From contig NZ_DS264586.1 of assembly GCF_000154225.1 (NCBI RefSeq), positions 1,890,527-1,954,526 of the forward strand: DNA of 64,000 nucleotides, read 5' to 3'. A program made the translations under genes and the position numbers. Source of the DNA: Schaalia dentiphila ATCC 17982. Lineage in GTDB: Bacteria > Actinomycetota > Actinomycetes > Actinomycetales > Actinomycetaceae. The notes under the pieces are model-generated. The model saw nothing but the letters and a program-made list of their open reading frames with translations. It was not told the DNA's origin and ran no database searches. Each line of letters begins with the position of its first letter. The stretch's first letter is position 1. Shown here one piece after another: positions 8,177-17,615 of this stretch.

Positions 8177-8347
8177 TCAGCCCTCGACGTCCAGGAGGCC
8201 GTTCTTGTAGGCCTTGGCCAGGCGGCGGGGCACGCGGATCTCACGGCCGGCAACCTTGACGGTGTTCAGCTCGGTAAGATCAGCCTTCCAGGTAGACCGG
8301 CGGGTGCGGGTGTTCGCACGGGACATCTTGCGCTTAGGAACTGCCAT
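8177..8347 (-). CDS. rpmF: 50S ribosomal protein L32
   Basis: A 56-residue basic protein opening [18 protein letters not shown], the L32 signature. It has no Cys pairs, so it is the zinc-free form usual in actinobacteria. The gene stands alone, without the yceD gene that precedes rpmF in many bacteria, and has its own terminator 18 bases downstream. GAAAGAAGAGGAGCGG lies upstream of the ATG as a ribosome site. The L31 protein at 54955-55176 keeps its zinc cysteines. Confidence 0.95.
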   Translation of the reverse strand: MAVPKRKMSRANTRTRRSTWKADLTELNTVKVAGREIRVPRRLAKAYKNGLLDVEG

Positions 8348-8510
8348 GTCTTACCGCTCCTCTTCTTTCTCGACGACTATTCTGATCGGTGCGCCACGCG
8401 GGCGCACGGCGACAACCCGACAAGACTACCACGGACCTGCCCCTGAAGCACATCGCGAGAGCCTACGCGCCTGCGATCCTGGTTACAGACTGAGGGCGGC
8501 CCCTCTCCCT

Positions 8511-8522
8511 TAGACTGGGCGC
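8511..8522 (+). promoter_or_regulatory. -10 region giving a predicted leaderless mRNA for the IMPACT-family gene
   Basis: TAGACT (8511-8516) is followed by six bases and then the ATG at 8523, so transcription would begin at the start codon. No ribosome site lies before that ATG; the -35 region is poorly conserved. Confidence 0.5.
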
Positions 8523-9179
8523 ATGTCCGCTCTTCGCACGCTCACCTCCGGCACGCTCCTCACCCACGAGATTGAGATCAAGCGGTCCCGTTTCATCACG
8601 ACGCTCGCCCGGACGGACACCCCCGAGGAGGCTCGTGAGCTCATCGACGCAGTCAAAGCCGAGCACCCCCAGGCCCGCCATAACTGCTCCGCATACCTGA
8701 TCGACCCGCCAGACGCCGCACCCTTGCAGCATTCATCGGACGACGGCGAGCCCTCGGGCACGGCCGGAACTCCGATGCTGGAGGCCCTCCGCGCCTCTGA
8801 CACGTGGAACACCACGGCGGTTGTCACCCGCTACTTCGGCGGAATCCTCCTGGGCGGGGGCGGCCTCGTGCGGGCCTATTCCACCTCCGTGTCCGAGGCT
8901 GTCGCCCGCGCCCCCATTGCCTATCTGGTCGGGCGCGACATCCTCAAAACCCAGCTGAACCCCGGGGACGCGGGCCGCATCGAGGCCGAGCTTCGCGCGC
9001 GAGGGGCGGCGGTCATCGACACGATCTGGGGCGCGGATGTCACGCTGCGCATTGCCATCGATCCGAGCGACCGCGACTCGATTGACGCGTGCCTGGCCCA
9101 GGCCTCGTCCGGTGTTGCAAAGTTTCGCTACGTGGAAACACGGCGAATTGAACTAGACGAAGCTCCGAGCGCGGGATGA
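8523..9179 (+). CDS. YigZ/IMPACT-family protein
   Basis: A 218-residue protein of the IMPACT (YigZ) family. It shows the N-terminal IKRSRFITTLARTD segment, the NCSAYLI strand, and the diagnostic run SSDDGEPSGTAGTPMLEAL followed by VVTRYFGGILLGGGGLVRAY. The C-terminal ~70 residues match the small ferredoxin-like YigZ domain. Eukaryotic IMPACT affects translational control through GCN2; bacterial members bind nucleic acids, but no reaction is established. Length is normal. The start has a leaderless-type promoter rather than a ribosome site. It precedes cysK by 36 bases on the same strand and could be co-transcribed, though no functional link is apparent. Confidence 0.85.
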   Translation: MSALRTLTSGTLLTHEIEIKRSRFITTLARTDTPEEARELIDAVKAEHPQARHNCSAYLIDPPDAAPLQHSSDDGEPSGTAGTPMLEALRASDTWNTTAVVTRYFGGILLGGGGLVRAYSTSVSEAVARAPIAYLVGRDILKTQLNPGDAGRIEAELRARGAAVIDTIWGADVTLRIAIDPSDRDSIDACLAQASSGVAKFRYVETRRIELDEAPSAG

Positions 9180-9215
9180 CAATTCAGGGGTACACCTGCT
9201 TAGGAAGGACCCCTC

Positions 9216-10148
9216 ATGGCTCGCATCGCCTCCACCGTCGCTGATCTGATCGGCGGCACCCCTCTCGTCCGCATTAACCACGTTGCCGGCGACGGCGTCG
9301 ACGTGGTCGCCAAGGTTGAGGCCTTCAACCCCGCCTCCTCCGTGAAGGATCGCATCGCCCGTTCGATCATCGAAGCAGCCGAGGCCTCGGGTGCCCTGGC
9401 TCCCGGCGGCACGATCGTCGAGGCCACCTCCGGTAACACGGGTATCGCCCTGTCGATGGTGGGCGCGGCACGCGGCTACAAGGTCGTCATCGTCATGCCC
9501 GCCTCGATGTCCGTCGAGCGCCGCGCGATCGTGCGCGCATTCGGCGCCGAGTTGGTCCTCACCGACCCGAAGGGCGGCGTCTCCGCCGCTGTCGCCGAGG
9601 CCGAGCGCATCGCCTCCGAGCGTCCCGGCGCGATCATCGCCTCCCAGTTCACCAACCCCGCCAACCCGGCCGCCCACGTGGCGCACACCGGCGAGGAGAT
9701 CTGGGCCGACACCGACGGCCAGGTTGACGTCTTCGTCGCCGGCGTTGGCACGGGCGGCACCATCTCTGGCGTCGCGAAGGTCCTCAAGGAGAAGAACCCG
9801 AACGTGCACATCATCGCCGTTCAGCCCGCCGAGTCTCCCCTGCTGACCGGCGGCACCCCCGGCCCGCACGGCATCCAGGGCCTCATGCCCAACTTCGTGC
9901 CCGAGACTTTCGACGCGGACATCGTGGACGAGGTCATCTCCGTCGAGACCGCGCAGGCCCTCGAGTTCGCTCGCCGCGCTGCCGCCGAAGAGGGTCTGCT
10001 CGTGGGCATCTCCTCGGGCGCTGCCCTGGCCGGAACGGCCGCCGTTGCCGCCCGCCCCGAGCTGGCCGGCAAGAAGATCGTCACGCTCCTTCCCGACACG
10101 GGTGAGCGTTACCTCTCGACTGCCCTGTTCGCGGGCCTCGAGGACTGA
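9216..10148 (+). CDS. cysK: cysteine synthase A (O-acetylserine sulfhydrylase)
   Basis: PLP enzyme making cysteine from O-acetylserine and sulfide. The 310-residue sequence has the PLP lysine in NPASSVKDRIA, the substrate loop TSGNTGIALS, the phosphate-binding GVGTGGTISG and the C-terminal SSGAALAG with PDTGERYL. The ATG at 9216 has AGGAAGG upstream. It is followed by a strong hairpin and then cysE, whose product makes O-acetylserine; in many bacteria the two proteins form the cysteine synthase complex, in which the SAT C-terminus enters the CysK active site. The SAT here ends in Ile, as that interaction requires. Confidence 0.96.
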   Translation: MARIASTVADLIGGTPLVRINHVAGDGVDVVAKVEAFNPASSVKDRIARSIIEAAEASGALAPGGTIVEATSGNTGIALSMVGAARGYKVVIVMPASMSVERRAIVRAFGAELVLTDPKGGVSAAVAEAERIASERPGAIIASQFTNPANPAAHVAHTGEEIWADTDGQVDVFVAGVGTGGTISGVAKVLKEKNPNVHIIAVQPAESPLLTGGTPGPHGIQGLMPNFVPETFDADIVDEVISVETAQALEFARRAAAEEGLLVGISSGAALAGTAAVAARPELAGKKIVTLLPDTGERYLSTALFAGLED

Positions 10149-10170
10149 TCTTTCCAGCTCGACGCGCTAA

Positions 10171-10201
10171 GGTGGCCCCGGATGGAATGTCCGGGGCCAC
10201 C
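10171..10201 (+). terminator. hairpin between cysK and cysE
   Basis: Perfect 12-bp stem GGTGGCCCCGGA/TCCGGGGCCACC with a seven-base loop. A loose T-rich tail (GTGCGTTTCTGTCT) follows. It likely ends most cysK transcripts and lets cysE be expressed at a lower or separate level. Confidence 0.75.
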
Positions 10202-10240
10202 TGTGCGTTTCTGTCTCAGTCGACCGTCCAGGAGGAACCC

Positions 10241-10885
10241 GTGAAGCTGACCGTACGCGCCCTGTCGAAGACCCTGTCGCGCGCCCTGCCCACCAAGGCA
10301 CTCGGGCTTTTCCGCGAGGATCTCGTGACAGCGCAGCGCCGCGACCCCGCGGCCACCTCCGCCCTGGAGATCGCACTGACCTACCCGGGCGTGCACGCCC
10401 TGTGGACGCACCGCGTCTCCCACGCTCTGTGGACTCACGGCGCCCACACCCCCGCGCGCGCCCTTTCCTCCATGGCCCGGGCCGTCACCGGCGTGGACAT
10501 TCATCCCGAGGCCACCATCGGGCGCCGCGTCTTCATCGATCATGCGACGGGCGTCGTCATCGGCCAGACCGCCGAGGTCGGCAACGATGTCGTCATCTTC
10601 CACGGCGTCACCCTCGGCGGCGTCGCCATGACGCCGGGCAAGCGCCACCCCACCGTCGGTGACCACGTCATGATTGGGGCGGGCGCAAAGGTCCTGGGAC
10701 CCATCACCGTGGGCACGGGTGTCAAGATCGGCGCGAACGCCGTCGTCGTCAAGGACGTGCCCTGCGGCAACGTCGCAATCGGCGTGCCCGCGCGTCTGCT
10801 GCCCAAGCCGGAAAAGGACACGCGCGACCGCGATCTCATTGTCGATCCCAACTACTTCTTCGAGGAGCCGGCCCTCTACATCTGA
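10241..10885 (+). CDS. cysE: serine O-acetyltransferase
   Basis: Acetylates serine with acetyl-CoA to O-acetylserine, the substrate of CysK encoded upstream. The C-terminal half is a left-handed beta-helix of hexapeptide repeats; visible are the catalytic-region GVDIHPEATIGRRVFIDH, TGVVIGQTAEVG, VTLGGV and IGAGAKVLGPITVG. It is the short form (214 residues). The GTG at 10241 is chosen because GGAGG lies six bases before it and upstream extension would read through the cysK hairpin. The protein ends in Leu-Tyr-Ile; a C-terminal Ile is the anchor that inserts in CysK. Confidence 0.93.
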   Translation: MKLTVRALSKTLSRALPTKALGLFREDLVTAQRRDPAATSALEIALTYPGVHALWTHRVSHALWTHGAHTPARALSSMARAVTGVDIHPEATIGRRVFIDHATGVVIGQTAEVGNDVVIFHGVTLGGVAMTPGKRHPTVGDHVMIGAGAKVLGPITVGTGVKIGANAVVVKDVPCGNVAIGVPARLLPKPEKDTRDRDLIVDPNYFFEEPALYI

Positions 10886-10935
10886 GGGGCGTTCGCCCTC
10901 ATCAGATACGGTCTGTGAGAATCCGTTCAAGACCC

Positions 10936-10964
10936 ATGACAAAGTGAGCATCCTCACCTATAGT
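10936..10964 (+). promoter_or_regulatory. promoter for the GNAT gene (leaderless)
   Basis: ATGACA (10936-10941), a 17-base spacer and TATAGT (10959-10964). Six bases separate the -10 from the ATG at 10971, so the message should begin at or next to the start codon. Confidence 0.65.
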
Positions 10965-10970
10965 TGGTTT

Positions 10971-11462
10971 ATGGAAGCTCGAACTCTACATGCCCCCCTG
11001 GACGCGTTGTCAGCTGCGAATCGGCCTCAGGGTATTGAGATCGCCACGCTCACAACATTCGACATCCCCGCGCTCGCGGCGCTTAGCCTCGAGGCGTACG
11101 GCGACGACGTCACGCCCGAGGCGCTCTTGGAAACCTCCGAAGAACTACGCCTGACGTTTGAGGGCGCTTTCGGGGCGACTACGGAAGACTCGTTCATTGG
11201 CGCGTGGGACGGGGGAACGCTCGTCGGAGCGATCCTCGTCGTCCGCGAATCCCCCTGGGATGATGCGCCGGACTGCCCCTTCGTGGTGGACCTGATCGTC
11301 GCCCCCGACTACCGCAGGCGTGGCATCGCGACAGCCCTCATCTCCGAGGTCGCCACACGCTGCTCACGGTGGGGCTTCGACTCCCTCGCCCTGCGTCTCG
11401 ACACGCGCCACGGCGGGGCCCGCGAACTCTACTCGGTTCTCGGATTCGAAGAGATCGCCTGA
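10971..11462 (+). CDS. GNAT-family N-acetyltransferase
   Basis: A 163-residue acetyltransferase domain. The acetyl-CoA pyrophosphate loop is clear: VDLIVAPDYRRRGIATALI (motif A, R-x-x-G-x-A), followed by LALRLDTRHGGARELYSVLGFEE, where the late Tyr and GFE strand are typical of motif B. The N-terminal ~40 residues precede the first strand and match nothing I recognise. The substrate cannot be told. The start is the ATG placed six bases after a good -10 hexamer; a longer in-frame reading would run into cysE antisense-frame sequence and is rejected. Single gene, with the convergent nei gene downstream. Confidence 0.8.
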   Translation: MEARTLHAPLDALSAANRPQGIEIATLTTFDIPALAALSLEAYGDDVTPEALLETSEELRLTFEGAFGATTEDSFIGAWDGGTLVGAILVVRESPWDDAPDCPFVVDLIVAPDYRRRGIATALISEVATRCSRWGFDSLALRLDTRHGGARELYSVLGFEEIA

Positions 11463-11520
11463 CAACGGGCGAGGAGTGCGAGCCTTGCGGCCCGCACTCC
11501 CCTGACGGTTCTTCGCGCGC

Positions 11521-12558
11521 TCAGCGCTGGCAGGACGGACACCAGAACAGGCGTCGGTTCTGCATGAGCGCCTCGCGGATCGGCGTCCCACAGCGCAGGC
11601 ACGGGCGGTCCGTGCGGTGGTACACGTACCAGCGCGAGGCCTCCTCGTCACCCTCAATCGGCGGATTGGGGGCCTCCTCCGGATCCATCGTGTCCAGGCG
11701 ACCTGCGGCCAGGCCGCGGTTCATGAGGTCGCAGATCAGGACCCACAGCTCGCGCAGGCGCTTGATGGAGATATTGGCGCCCTTACGGTGCGGCGAGATG
11801 CCCGCGAGGAACAGGGCGTCGGCACGGTAGATGTTCCCCACGCCCGCGATAATCGACTGATCCATGACAATCTCACCGATCGCTCGCTTCTTCGAGTGGG
11901 CGACCTGAGCGAAACGCTCCATGGCCTCGGCATCGGAGCGGGCCCCGGCGTCCAGGGGATCCGGCCCCAGCTTCGACTCGGCCTTGATGCGCTCCTCATC
12001 CGTGATGAGGTCACAGCGGTTCGGACCCACAAGGTCAGCGACGGCATGGTCGTTAAACAGACGCAGGCGCACGGCACCAACCGGCTCCGGCGGCTCCCAC
12101 TCCCCCGCCTTGGCCTCGCCAAAGCCCTCGCCCCAGCGGGTCTCGGAGTGGCCGTTCCACTCCCCCTTCGGGACGTTGGGGATGCGGTGAGCAACGCCGT
12201 GCCCCTCGTCGACGACGGTCTCGTCGCCGTTGAAGCGCCACCAGCCGTACAGGCCCAGGTGGATATGCACCCACCGGTCCGGCCAGGGAGCATCCTCGCC
12301 GAGGATCGGCTCCCCACTGCCGGCCGCGGCACCCTCCAGGAGGGCCACCCCGGCCTCGTACGTCTCACCTTCGATGGGCGGGACAAACCCGATGAACATG
12401 TGTTTGCCGTGCACGCGCACCCGCTGCATGACCCACCCGTCCAGGAGGGCTGCGGAGGACGCGAAGCGCCCCTGCGGGGACGACGCCGAGACGATACCCC
12501 CGACGAAAAGCTCATCGAGGGTACCGGCTAGGCGACGGACTGCATCGCCTTCAGGCAT
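11521..12558 (-). CDS. nei: Fpg/Nei-family DNA glycosylase (endonuclease VIII-like)
   Basis: Base-excision repair glycosylase/AP lyase. It starts MPEGDAVRR, giving the catalytic Pro2 and Glu3, and the Asp at position 5 is typical of Nei rather than Fpg. The conserved lysine of the beta-hairpin lies in VHGKHMFIGF. The helix-two-turn-helix segment IMDQSIIAGVGNIYRADALF is intact, and the C-terminus carries a four-Cys zinc finger (CLRCG ... CPSC). At 345 residues it is longer than usual (~270), with insertions around residues 85-150. The ATG is six bases downstream of the leuS stop, so the two are co-transcribed. Confidence 0.88.
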   Translation of the reverse strand: MPEGDAVRRLAGTLDELFVGGIVSASSPQGRFASSAALLDGWVMQRVRVHGKHMFIGFVPPIEGETYEAGVALLEGAAAGSGEPILGEDAPWPDRWVHIHLGLYGWWRFNGDETVVDEGHGVAHRIPNVPKGEWNGHSETRWGEGFGEAKAGEWEPPEPVGAVRLRLFNDHAVADLVGPNRCDLITDEERIKAESKLGPDPLDAGARSDAEAMERFAQVAHSKKRAIGEIVMDQSIIAGVGNIYRADALFLAGISPHRKGANISIKRLRELWVLICDLMNRGLAAGRLDTMDPEEAPNPPIEGDEEASRWYVYHRTDRPCLRCGTPIREALMQNRRLFWCPSCQR

Positions 12559-12564
12559 GCGACC

Positions 12565-15495
12565 TCACTTCTTGACGACGACGTTGACCAGCTTCGGCGC
12601 GCGTGCGATCACCTTGAGGGGTTCTGCCCCGCCGAGGGCCTTGACGATCGGTGCCTCGGCCAGGGCGGCCGCAATGAGGTCCTCCTCGGAGATGGAGGGA
12701 GCGACCTCGATGCGGGCCTTGACCTTGCCATTGACCTGGATGACGGCCGTGACCGTATCCTCGACCAGCAGCGAGGAATCTTCGACGACCGGGAAAGGCT
12801 CGCGGGCCAGGGAGGCCTCGTGGCCCAGGCAGCTCCACAGCTCTTCGCACAGGTGCGGGGCGACCGGGGCGAGCATGAGGATCAGTGGCTCGATGGCGTC
12901 GCGCGGGACGGCGTCCAGGCTGGTCAGGTGGTTGTTGAGGACGATGAGCTTGGAGATCGCGGTGTTGATGCGCAGGTTCTCGTACTCTTCGGTGACCTCC
13001 GCGATCGTGCGGGCCACGAGGCGACGCGTCTTGTCGTCCGCGGGCTCGTCGGTGATCGTGAGCTCGCCGGTCTCCTCGTCGACCGCGTTACGCCACAGGC
13101 GCTGCAGGAAGCGCTGGGAGCCGACGACGGCGCGGGTGTCCCACGGGCGCGACAGGTCGAGGGGGCCCATGCTCATCTCGTACACGCGGAAGACGTCGGC
13201 GCCGTAGGCGTCGTACATCTCGTCGGGCGTGACGATGTTCTTCAGGGACTTGCCCATCTTGCCGTACTCGCGGTTGACGGGCACGCCCTTGTAGGTGAAG
13301 CCGGTCGTCTCATCGCCTTCAACCTCGTCGGCGGGCACGTACTGGCCACGTTCGTCGGTGTAGGCGTAGGCCTGCACGTACCCCTGGTTGAAGAGCGTGT
13401 GGAAGGGCTCGGAGCCCGGCACGTGACCCAGGTCGAAGAGGACCTTCTGCCAGAAACGGGCGTAGAGCAGGTGCAGCACCGCGTGCTCGACGCCGCCGAC
13501 GTACATGTCGGTGCCGCCGCTGACCTTACCCTCGCGCGGACCCATCCAGTAGGCCAGGTTTTCCTCGCCGGAGAAACGCTCAGAGTTCGTCGGGTCGGTG
13601 TAGCGCATCTCGTACCAGCACGAGCCCGCCCACTGGGGCATCGTGTTGGTCTCGCGACGGTAGGTCTTGGGGCCATCGCCCAGGTCGAGCGTGACGTTCA
13701 CCCAGTCCTCGGCGCGGCCCAGCGGGGCCTCGGGCGAAGAGTCGGCGTCATCCGCGTCGAACGTGCGCGGGCTGTAGTCGCTGACCTCGGGCAGCTCGAC
13801 GGGGAGCATGTCCTCGGGCAGGGCGTGCGCGACGCCGTCCTCGTCCCACACGATCGGGAAGGGCTCGCCCCAGTAGCGCTGGCGGCTGAACAGCCAGTCG
13901 CGCAGGCGGTAGGTGACGGTGCCGTGGCCCAGGCCCTTGGCGACCAGCCACTTGATCATGGCGGCCTTAGCCTCGTCCTTGGCCAGGCCATTCAGGTTGA
14001 TCTCATCGTTGGCGGAGTCGACGGCCACGCCGTCGCCCGTGTACGCGCCGGCCTCGAGGTCGGGGCCGTAGGGGTCGTCGGCCGGACCAATCGTGCGCAC
14101 GATGTCGAGGTCGTAGGCGCGAGCGAACGCCCAGTCGCGGTCGTCGTGGGCAGGCACGGCCATAATGGCGCCGGTGCCATATCCCCACAGGACGTAGTCG
14201 GCAACGAAGATCGGAACGGGGCGGCCGTTGACCGGATCGATGCCGAACAGGCCCGTGAACACACCTGTTTTGGTGCGTTCTTCGTCAGCGCGTTCGGCCT
14301 CGGACTTCGCAGCTGCCTGGGCGCGGTACGCACTAGCGGCCTCCTTCGGGGAGGCAGCGCCTCCCGTCCACGCGTCCTTCGTGCCCTCGGGCCAGGAGGC
14401 GGGCAGGGTGAGGGCGGCCTCATCGCCGGGGTCGCCACCGACGGTTCCGCCGAGGATCGGGTGCTCGGGAGCCACGACCATGAAGGTCGCGCCGAACAGC
14501 GTGTCGGGGCGCGTCGTGTAGACGTCCAGGGAGTCGAGGGAAGCGCCGGCCTCGCGCGCTCCGGGCACGTCGAAGCGCACGGTCGCACCCTCGGAGCGGC
14601 CGATCCAGTTGCGCTGCATCGTGCGCACCTTCTCAGGCCAGTCGATCGTGTCGAGGTCGTCGGACAGGCGCTTGCCGTAGGCGGTAATACGCATCATCCA
14701 CTGGCGCAGGTTGCGCTTGAAAACCGGGTAGTTGCCGCGCTCGGAGCGTCCGTCGGCGGTGACCTCTTCGTTGGCCAGGACGGTTCCCAGGCCGGGGCAC
14801 CAGTTGACGGGGGCCTCGGAGACGTAGGCGAGGCGGTAGGAGTCGACAACCTTCGCCTGGGCGACGCGGTCCAGGGAGTTGTAATCGGAGCCGTCCTCAG
14901 GGCGAATCTCGCCGGACTCGAGCTTGGCGATCAGCTCACTGATCGGGCGGGCCGCACCCTGGGAGCCGTCGGGGGCCGTCGCCTCGGGGTCGAACCAGGA
15001 GTTGAAGACCTGCAGGAAGATCCACTGCGTCCAGTGCACGTACTCGATGTCGGTCGTGGCGAAAGAACGGCGCGAGTCGTGGGACAGTCCCATGCGGCGC
15101 AGCTGGCGGCGCATGTTCGCGATGTTCTGGTTCGTGGTGATGGCCGGGTGCTGGCCGGTCTGGACGGCGTACTGCTCGGCGGGCAGGCCGAAGGCGTCGT
15201 AGCCCATCGTGTACAGGACGTTGTCGCCCTTCATGCGGCGGTAGCGCGCCAGCGTGTCGGTCGCGATGTAGCCCAGCGGGTGACCCACGTGCAGGCCCTT
15301 ACCCGAAGGGTAGGGGAACATGTCGAGAATGAAGAAGGGGTTGTGGGAGGCCAGCGGGCCAGCCAGGTCGCCCGTGGGGTTGTCCGCGTAGAACGTGCCC
15401 AGCTCCTCCCAGCGGTCCTGCCACTTCGTCTCGATCTGACCTGCGAGCTCAGCGGTGTAGCGCTGGGCCGGGGCACTCTGCGGATTTTCGCTCAT
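12565..15495 (-). CDS. leuS: leucyl-tRNA synthetase
   Basis: Class I synthetase charging tRNA-Leu. At 976 residues it is complete and slightly long, as in actinobacteria. The HIGH signature appears as HVGHPLGY (~residues 72-79) and the second signature as [10 protein letters not shown]. Between them is the CP1 editing domain, with [18 protein letters not shown]. The region around residues 380-410 carries an Ala/Glu-rich stretch. The ATG at 15495 follows AGCGAGGAACGCACAG. It heads a leuS-nei transcription unit. A tRNA-Leu gene lies at 23.4 kb in this window. Confidence 0.97.
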   Translation of the reverse strand: MSENPQSAPAQRYTAELAGQIETKWQDRWEELGTFYADNPTGDLAGPLASHNPFFILDMFPYPSGKGLHVGHPLGYIATDTLARYRRMKGDNVLYTMGYDAFGLPAEQYAVQTGQHPAITTNQNIANMRRQLRRMGLSHDSRRSFATTDIEYVHWTQWIFLQVFNSWFDPEATAPDGSQGAARPISELIAKLESGEIRPEDGSDYNSLDRVAQAKVVDSYRLAYVSEAPVNWCPGLGTVLANEEVTADGRSERGNYPVFKRNLRQWMMRITAYGKRLSDDLDTIDWPEKVRTMQRNWIGRSEGATVRFDVPGAREAGASLDSLDVYTTRPDTLFGATFMVVAPEHPILGGTVGGDPGDEAALTLPASWPEGTKDAWTGGAASPKEAASAYRAQAAAKSEAERADEERTKTGVFTGLFGIDPVNGRPVPIFVADYVLWGYGTGAIMAVPAHDDRDWAFARAYDLDIVRTIGPADDPYGPDLEAGAYTGDGVAVDSANDEINLNGLAKDEAKAAMIKWLVAKGLGHGTVTYRLRDWLFSRQRYWGEPFPIVWDEDGVAHALPEDMLPVELPEVSDYSPRTFDADDADSSPEAPLGRAEDWVNVTLDLGDGPKTYRRETNTMPQWAGSCWYEMRYTDPTNSERFSGEENLAYWMGPREGKVSGGTDMYVGGVEHAVLHLLYARFWQKVLFDLGHVPGSEPFHTLFNQGYVQAYAYTDERGQYVPADEVEGDETTGFTYKGVPVNREYGKMGKSLKNIVTPDEMYDAYGADVFRVYEMSMGPLDLSRPWDTRAVVGSQRFLQRLWRNAVDEETGELTITDEPADDKTRRLVARTIAEVTEEYENLRINTAISKLIVLNNHLTSLDAVPRDAIEPLILMLAPVAPHLCEELWSCLGHEASLAREPFPVVEDSSLLVEDTVTAVIQVNGKVKARIEVAPSISEEDLIAAALAEAPIVKALGGAEPLKVIARAPKLVNVVVKK

Positions 15496-15607
15496 CTGTG
15501 CGTTCCTCGCTTAACGATGGGTCGCGTAACAATACTCCCCACCAGGGTAGTTCACGCCTGCCCGCCCCGCCGGACGCGCCCACCTACCGAAGTGAGCGCG
15601 AATAGGT

Positions 15608-15613
15608 GACAAT
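15608..15613 (+). promoter_or_regulatory. -10 hexamer before the HIT gene (leaderless)
   Basis: GACAAT is followed by six bases and the ATG at 15620. No ribosome site is seen, and the -35 region is poor. Confidence 0.45.
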
Positions 15614-15619
15614 AGTCGC

Positions 15620-16066
15620 ATGAGCACTATCTTCGACAACATCATCACGGGTGTCTGGCCCGGCCGCTTCGTGTGGGCCGATGACGTGTGCGTCGCCTTC
15701 GCGACGATCGAGCCGACCTCGCCGGGCCACGTCCTGGTGGTTCCGCGCACCGCGTACGACGCGTGGACGGACGCTCCCTCGGACGTCGCCGCCCACCTCA
15801 TGACTGTGGCTCGCACGATCGGACTGGCGCAGAAGGCCGCGTTCGGCGTGCCGCGCGCCGGCCTGGCGATCGCGGGATTCGAGGTGCCCCACACCCACCT
15901 GCACGTCATCCCCCTGCGCGACGAGACCGACATCCTCCTGTCCAAGGCGGCCCCCGCCAGCGACGAGGAACTCGATAGCGCGATCACCGCCCTCCGCGAG
16001 GCGCTCCTGTCCGCCGGCCACGGCCGCCACGTGCCCCCGTCAATGGGATCATCGGCCCTCGCCTGA
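15620..16066 (+). CDS. HIT-family nucleotide hydrolase/transferase
   Basis: A 148-residue histidine-triad protein. The catalytic triad is His91, His93 and His95 in EVPHTHLHVIPL; upstream are TIEPTSPGHVLVVPR and the AxxGFEVPH lead typical of bacterial HINT-like proteins. These enzymes cleave nucleoside phosphoramidates or adenylated compounds; the physiological substrate here is unknown. It stands alone, converging on the DtxR-type gene. Confidence 0.88.
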   Translation: MSTIFDNIITGVWPGRFVWADDVCVAFATIEPTSPGHVLVVPRTAYDAWTDAPSDVAAHLMTVARTIGLAQKAAFGVPRAGLAIAGFEVPHTHLHVIPLRDETDILLSKAAPASDEELDSAITALREALLSAGHGRHVPPSMGSSALA

Positions 16067-16097
16067 GGACTGCGCTCCCCTCGAGCGCGTCCGCGGA

Positions 16098-16118
16098 CGG
16101 GCGTTCCCAGCACGCCCG
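16098..16118. terminator. hairpin in the convergent gap between HIT and DtxR-type genes
   Basis: Seven-bp stem CGGGCGT/ACGCCCG with a seven-base loop; an adjacent palindrome GTCCGCGGAC lies just before. It could serve both converging genes. There is no clear T-run on either side. Confidence 0.45.
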
Positions 16119-16189
16119 GCCGACTCGGTCAGGTGGGCTGGATCGTTTCCGGACCTTGTCAATGGGAAGCGGGGGCGTGCCGGTGTGGC

Positions 16190-16858
16190 TCAGTCCCGGA
16201 CGACGATGCCCGAGGCCTGGGCGGGGTCAAGGAGGAGCATCTGCCCATCCTCAAGCAGAACGGTCACTCCCCCAGCATCAGACGCGACAACGGCCACACG
16301 AGCGCCGGGCACGAGGCCAGCTTCCTTCCACGCGCGCAACGCTTCGGGGTCGCGATCGGGCAGCCGGACGACGATTCCCCCGGCGGTGCCGTCGAGCGCA
16401 TCGAGGGGACTACCCGAGACATCGTCGCTGGAGCCGTCGGCTCGCGGGATCAGATCACCGTGCGGGTCACGGCTCGGGTAGCCGAGGACTCGGTCAAGAC
16501 GGTCGAGAAGCCGATCGGAGACCGCATGTTCGAGAATCTCGGCCTCCTCGTGCACCTCATCCCATGAGAAGCCGAGCGCTTCGTGCAGGTAGGTTTCGAG
16601 CAGACGGTGGCGGCGCACCATACCCAGGGCGATCGCACGCCCCTGTGGGGTCAGTCGCACGCGACCGTACCGCTCGTGCGTGACGAGGCCCTGGCGGGCC
16701 AGGCGTTGAATGTTCTCCGTTGCCGTCGAAGGGACAACGCCCATGTGTTCGGAGACATCCTTGGGCTTGACGCCGTCACGGCCGGCTTCCTCGGCGCTCC
16801 ACACAAGCTTGAGAATGTCCTCCACGACCGCGGAGTAGTTGCTCGACGCGTCCGACAT
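16190..16858 (-). CDS. DtxR/IdeR/MntR-family metal-dependent repressor
   Basis: A 222-residue regulator with an N-terminal winged helix (residues ~5-65; MGVVPSTATENIQRLARQGL is the recognition region) and a dimerisation/metal domain with RRHRLLETYLHE and the ligand-rich EEAEILEHAVSD. The C-terminal ~75 residues resemble the FeoA/SH3-like third domain (DPEALRAWKEAGLVPGARV). It should bind Fe2+ or Mn2+ and repress uptake genes; the sequence does not decide which. Its own promoter has TACAAT (minus strand, 16886-16891) with a perfect dyad over the -35 position, suggesting autoregulation. AAAGGGG precedes the ATG. Confidence 0.88.
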   Translation of the reverse strand: MSDASSNYSAVVEDILKLVWSAEEAGRDGVKPKDVSEHMGVVPSTATENIQRLARQGLVTHERYGRVRLTPQGRAIALGMVRRHRLLETYLHEALGFSWDEVHEEAEILEHAVSDRLLDRLDRVLGYPSRDPHGDLIPRADGSSDDVSGSPLDALDGTAGGIVVRLPDRDPEALRAWKEAGLVPGARVAVVASDAGGVTVLLEDGQMLLLDPAQASGIVVRD

Positions 16859-16885
16859 GGCGTTCCCCTTTCATCTGAGGCCCCA

Positions 16886-16921
16886 TTGTAGGTGCCCTTG
16901 TCACTCGCGCCCGCCGAGTGT
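16886..16921 (-). promoter_or_regulatory. promoter and candidate operator of the DtxR-type gene
   Basis: On the minus strand the -10 TACAAT ends 27 bases before the ATG. CACTCG and CGAGTG (16903-16921, seven-base spacing) form a dyad covering where the -35 would lie, a usual repressor position. No DtxR/IdeR consensus box is obvious in it. Confidence 0.45.
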
Positions 16922-16951
16922 GCGACATAGGCCACGACACCCCTCATTGAC

Positions 16952-16980
16952 TTGCGCAGGGCGTGGCGCGCCTGTATATT
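16952..16980 (+). promoter_or_regulatory. promoter of the tRNA-Lys pair
   Basis: TTGCGC (16952-16957), 17-base spacer, TATATT (16975-16980). The first tRNA begins 24 bases after the -10. Confidence 0.6.
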
Positions 16981-17003
16981 TATCTCTCGGTTGCAAAACC
17001 CCC

Positions 17004-17076
<73 letters not shown>

Positions 17077-17110
17077 CAGCTTTCCCGGCTCCTGCTGGTG
17101 AAAGTCCCCC

Positions 17111-17183
<73 letters not shown>

Positions 17184-17188
17184 CAGAC

Positions 17189-17217
17189 AACCGGCGCCCT
17201 TCGGGTCGCCGGTTTTT
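17189..17217 (+). terminator. Rho-independent terminator of the tRNA-Lys unit
   Basis: Stem AACCGGCG/CGCCGGTT with a CTTCGGG-type stable loop, then TTTTT. Confidence 0.88.
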
Positions 17218-17262
17218 CATATCCGTGCCCCCGTTTGTATTTTCGGTGTTGGCCGTAGCCCA

Positions 17263-17398
17263 CCAGATTTCCGGCCGCCGCCAGGCCTGCCCGACAGCTC
17301 ACCGTCCGCGCGGCCGACAGCCCTACGTCCGCAAACTTGTCGTTCCTATAGTCAACACTGCCCACAGCCCCGCCAGATCTCCGGCCGCCGCGAGGCCT
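17263..17398. repeat. imperfect 26-bp direct repeat, 110-bp period
   Basis: CCAGATTTCCGGCCGCCGCC-type sequence at 17263-17288 recurs at 17373-17398 with two substitutions in 26 bases. No known element is attached. Confidence 0.65.
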
Positions 17399-17615
17399 CC
17401 AATCGAGCGACTTGTCACACTATTTTCCATCGCTTAGCCAGGCATCGATGCCACATGCGATACAAAACTCGCCCAGCGCACCCTTGCTCATCCCGCACCC
17501 GCGACAAAATACGCCCAGCACCGGCAAAACACCCAAAAATCGCCGTTTTCTTGCTTGCAGGGTGATCTTTCTCGCGCCATGACATGCCACACCGCTCGTC
17601 ACGAAAGCTCAATAC

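Noticed and set aside
8177..8347. L32 without zinc cysteines, perhaps a zinc-starvation paralog.
   Set aside because: Actinobacterial L32 is normally of this form, and there is no adjacent Zur-type gene set.
9186..9214. AGGGGT/ACCCCT dyad bracketing the cysK ribosome site, possible switch.
   Set aside because: Only six base pairs with a long loop, no alternative pairing and no riboswitch-like conservation visible.
12565..15495. LeuRS second signature reads KMGKS rather than KMSKS.
   Set aside because: Actinobacterial LeuRS commonly shows K-x-GKS at this site; not unusual.
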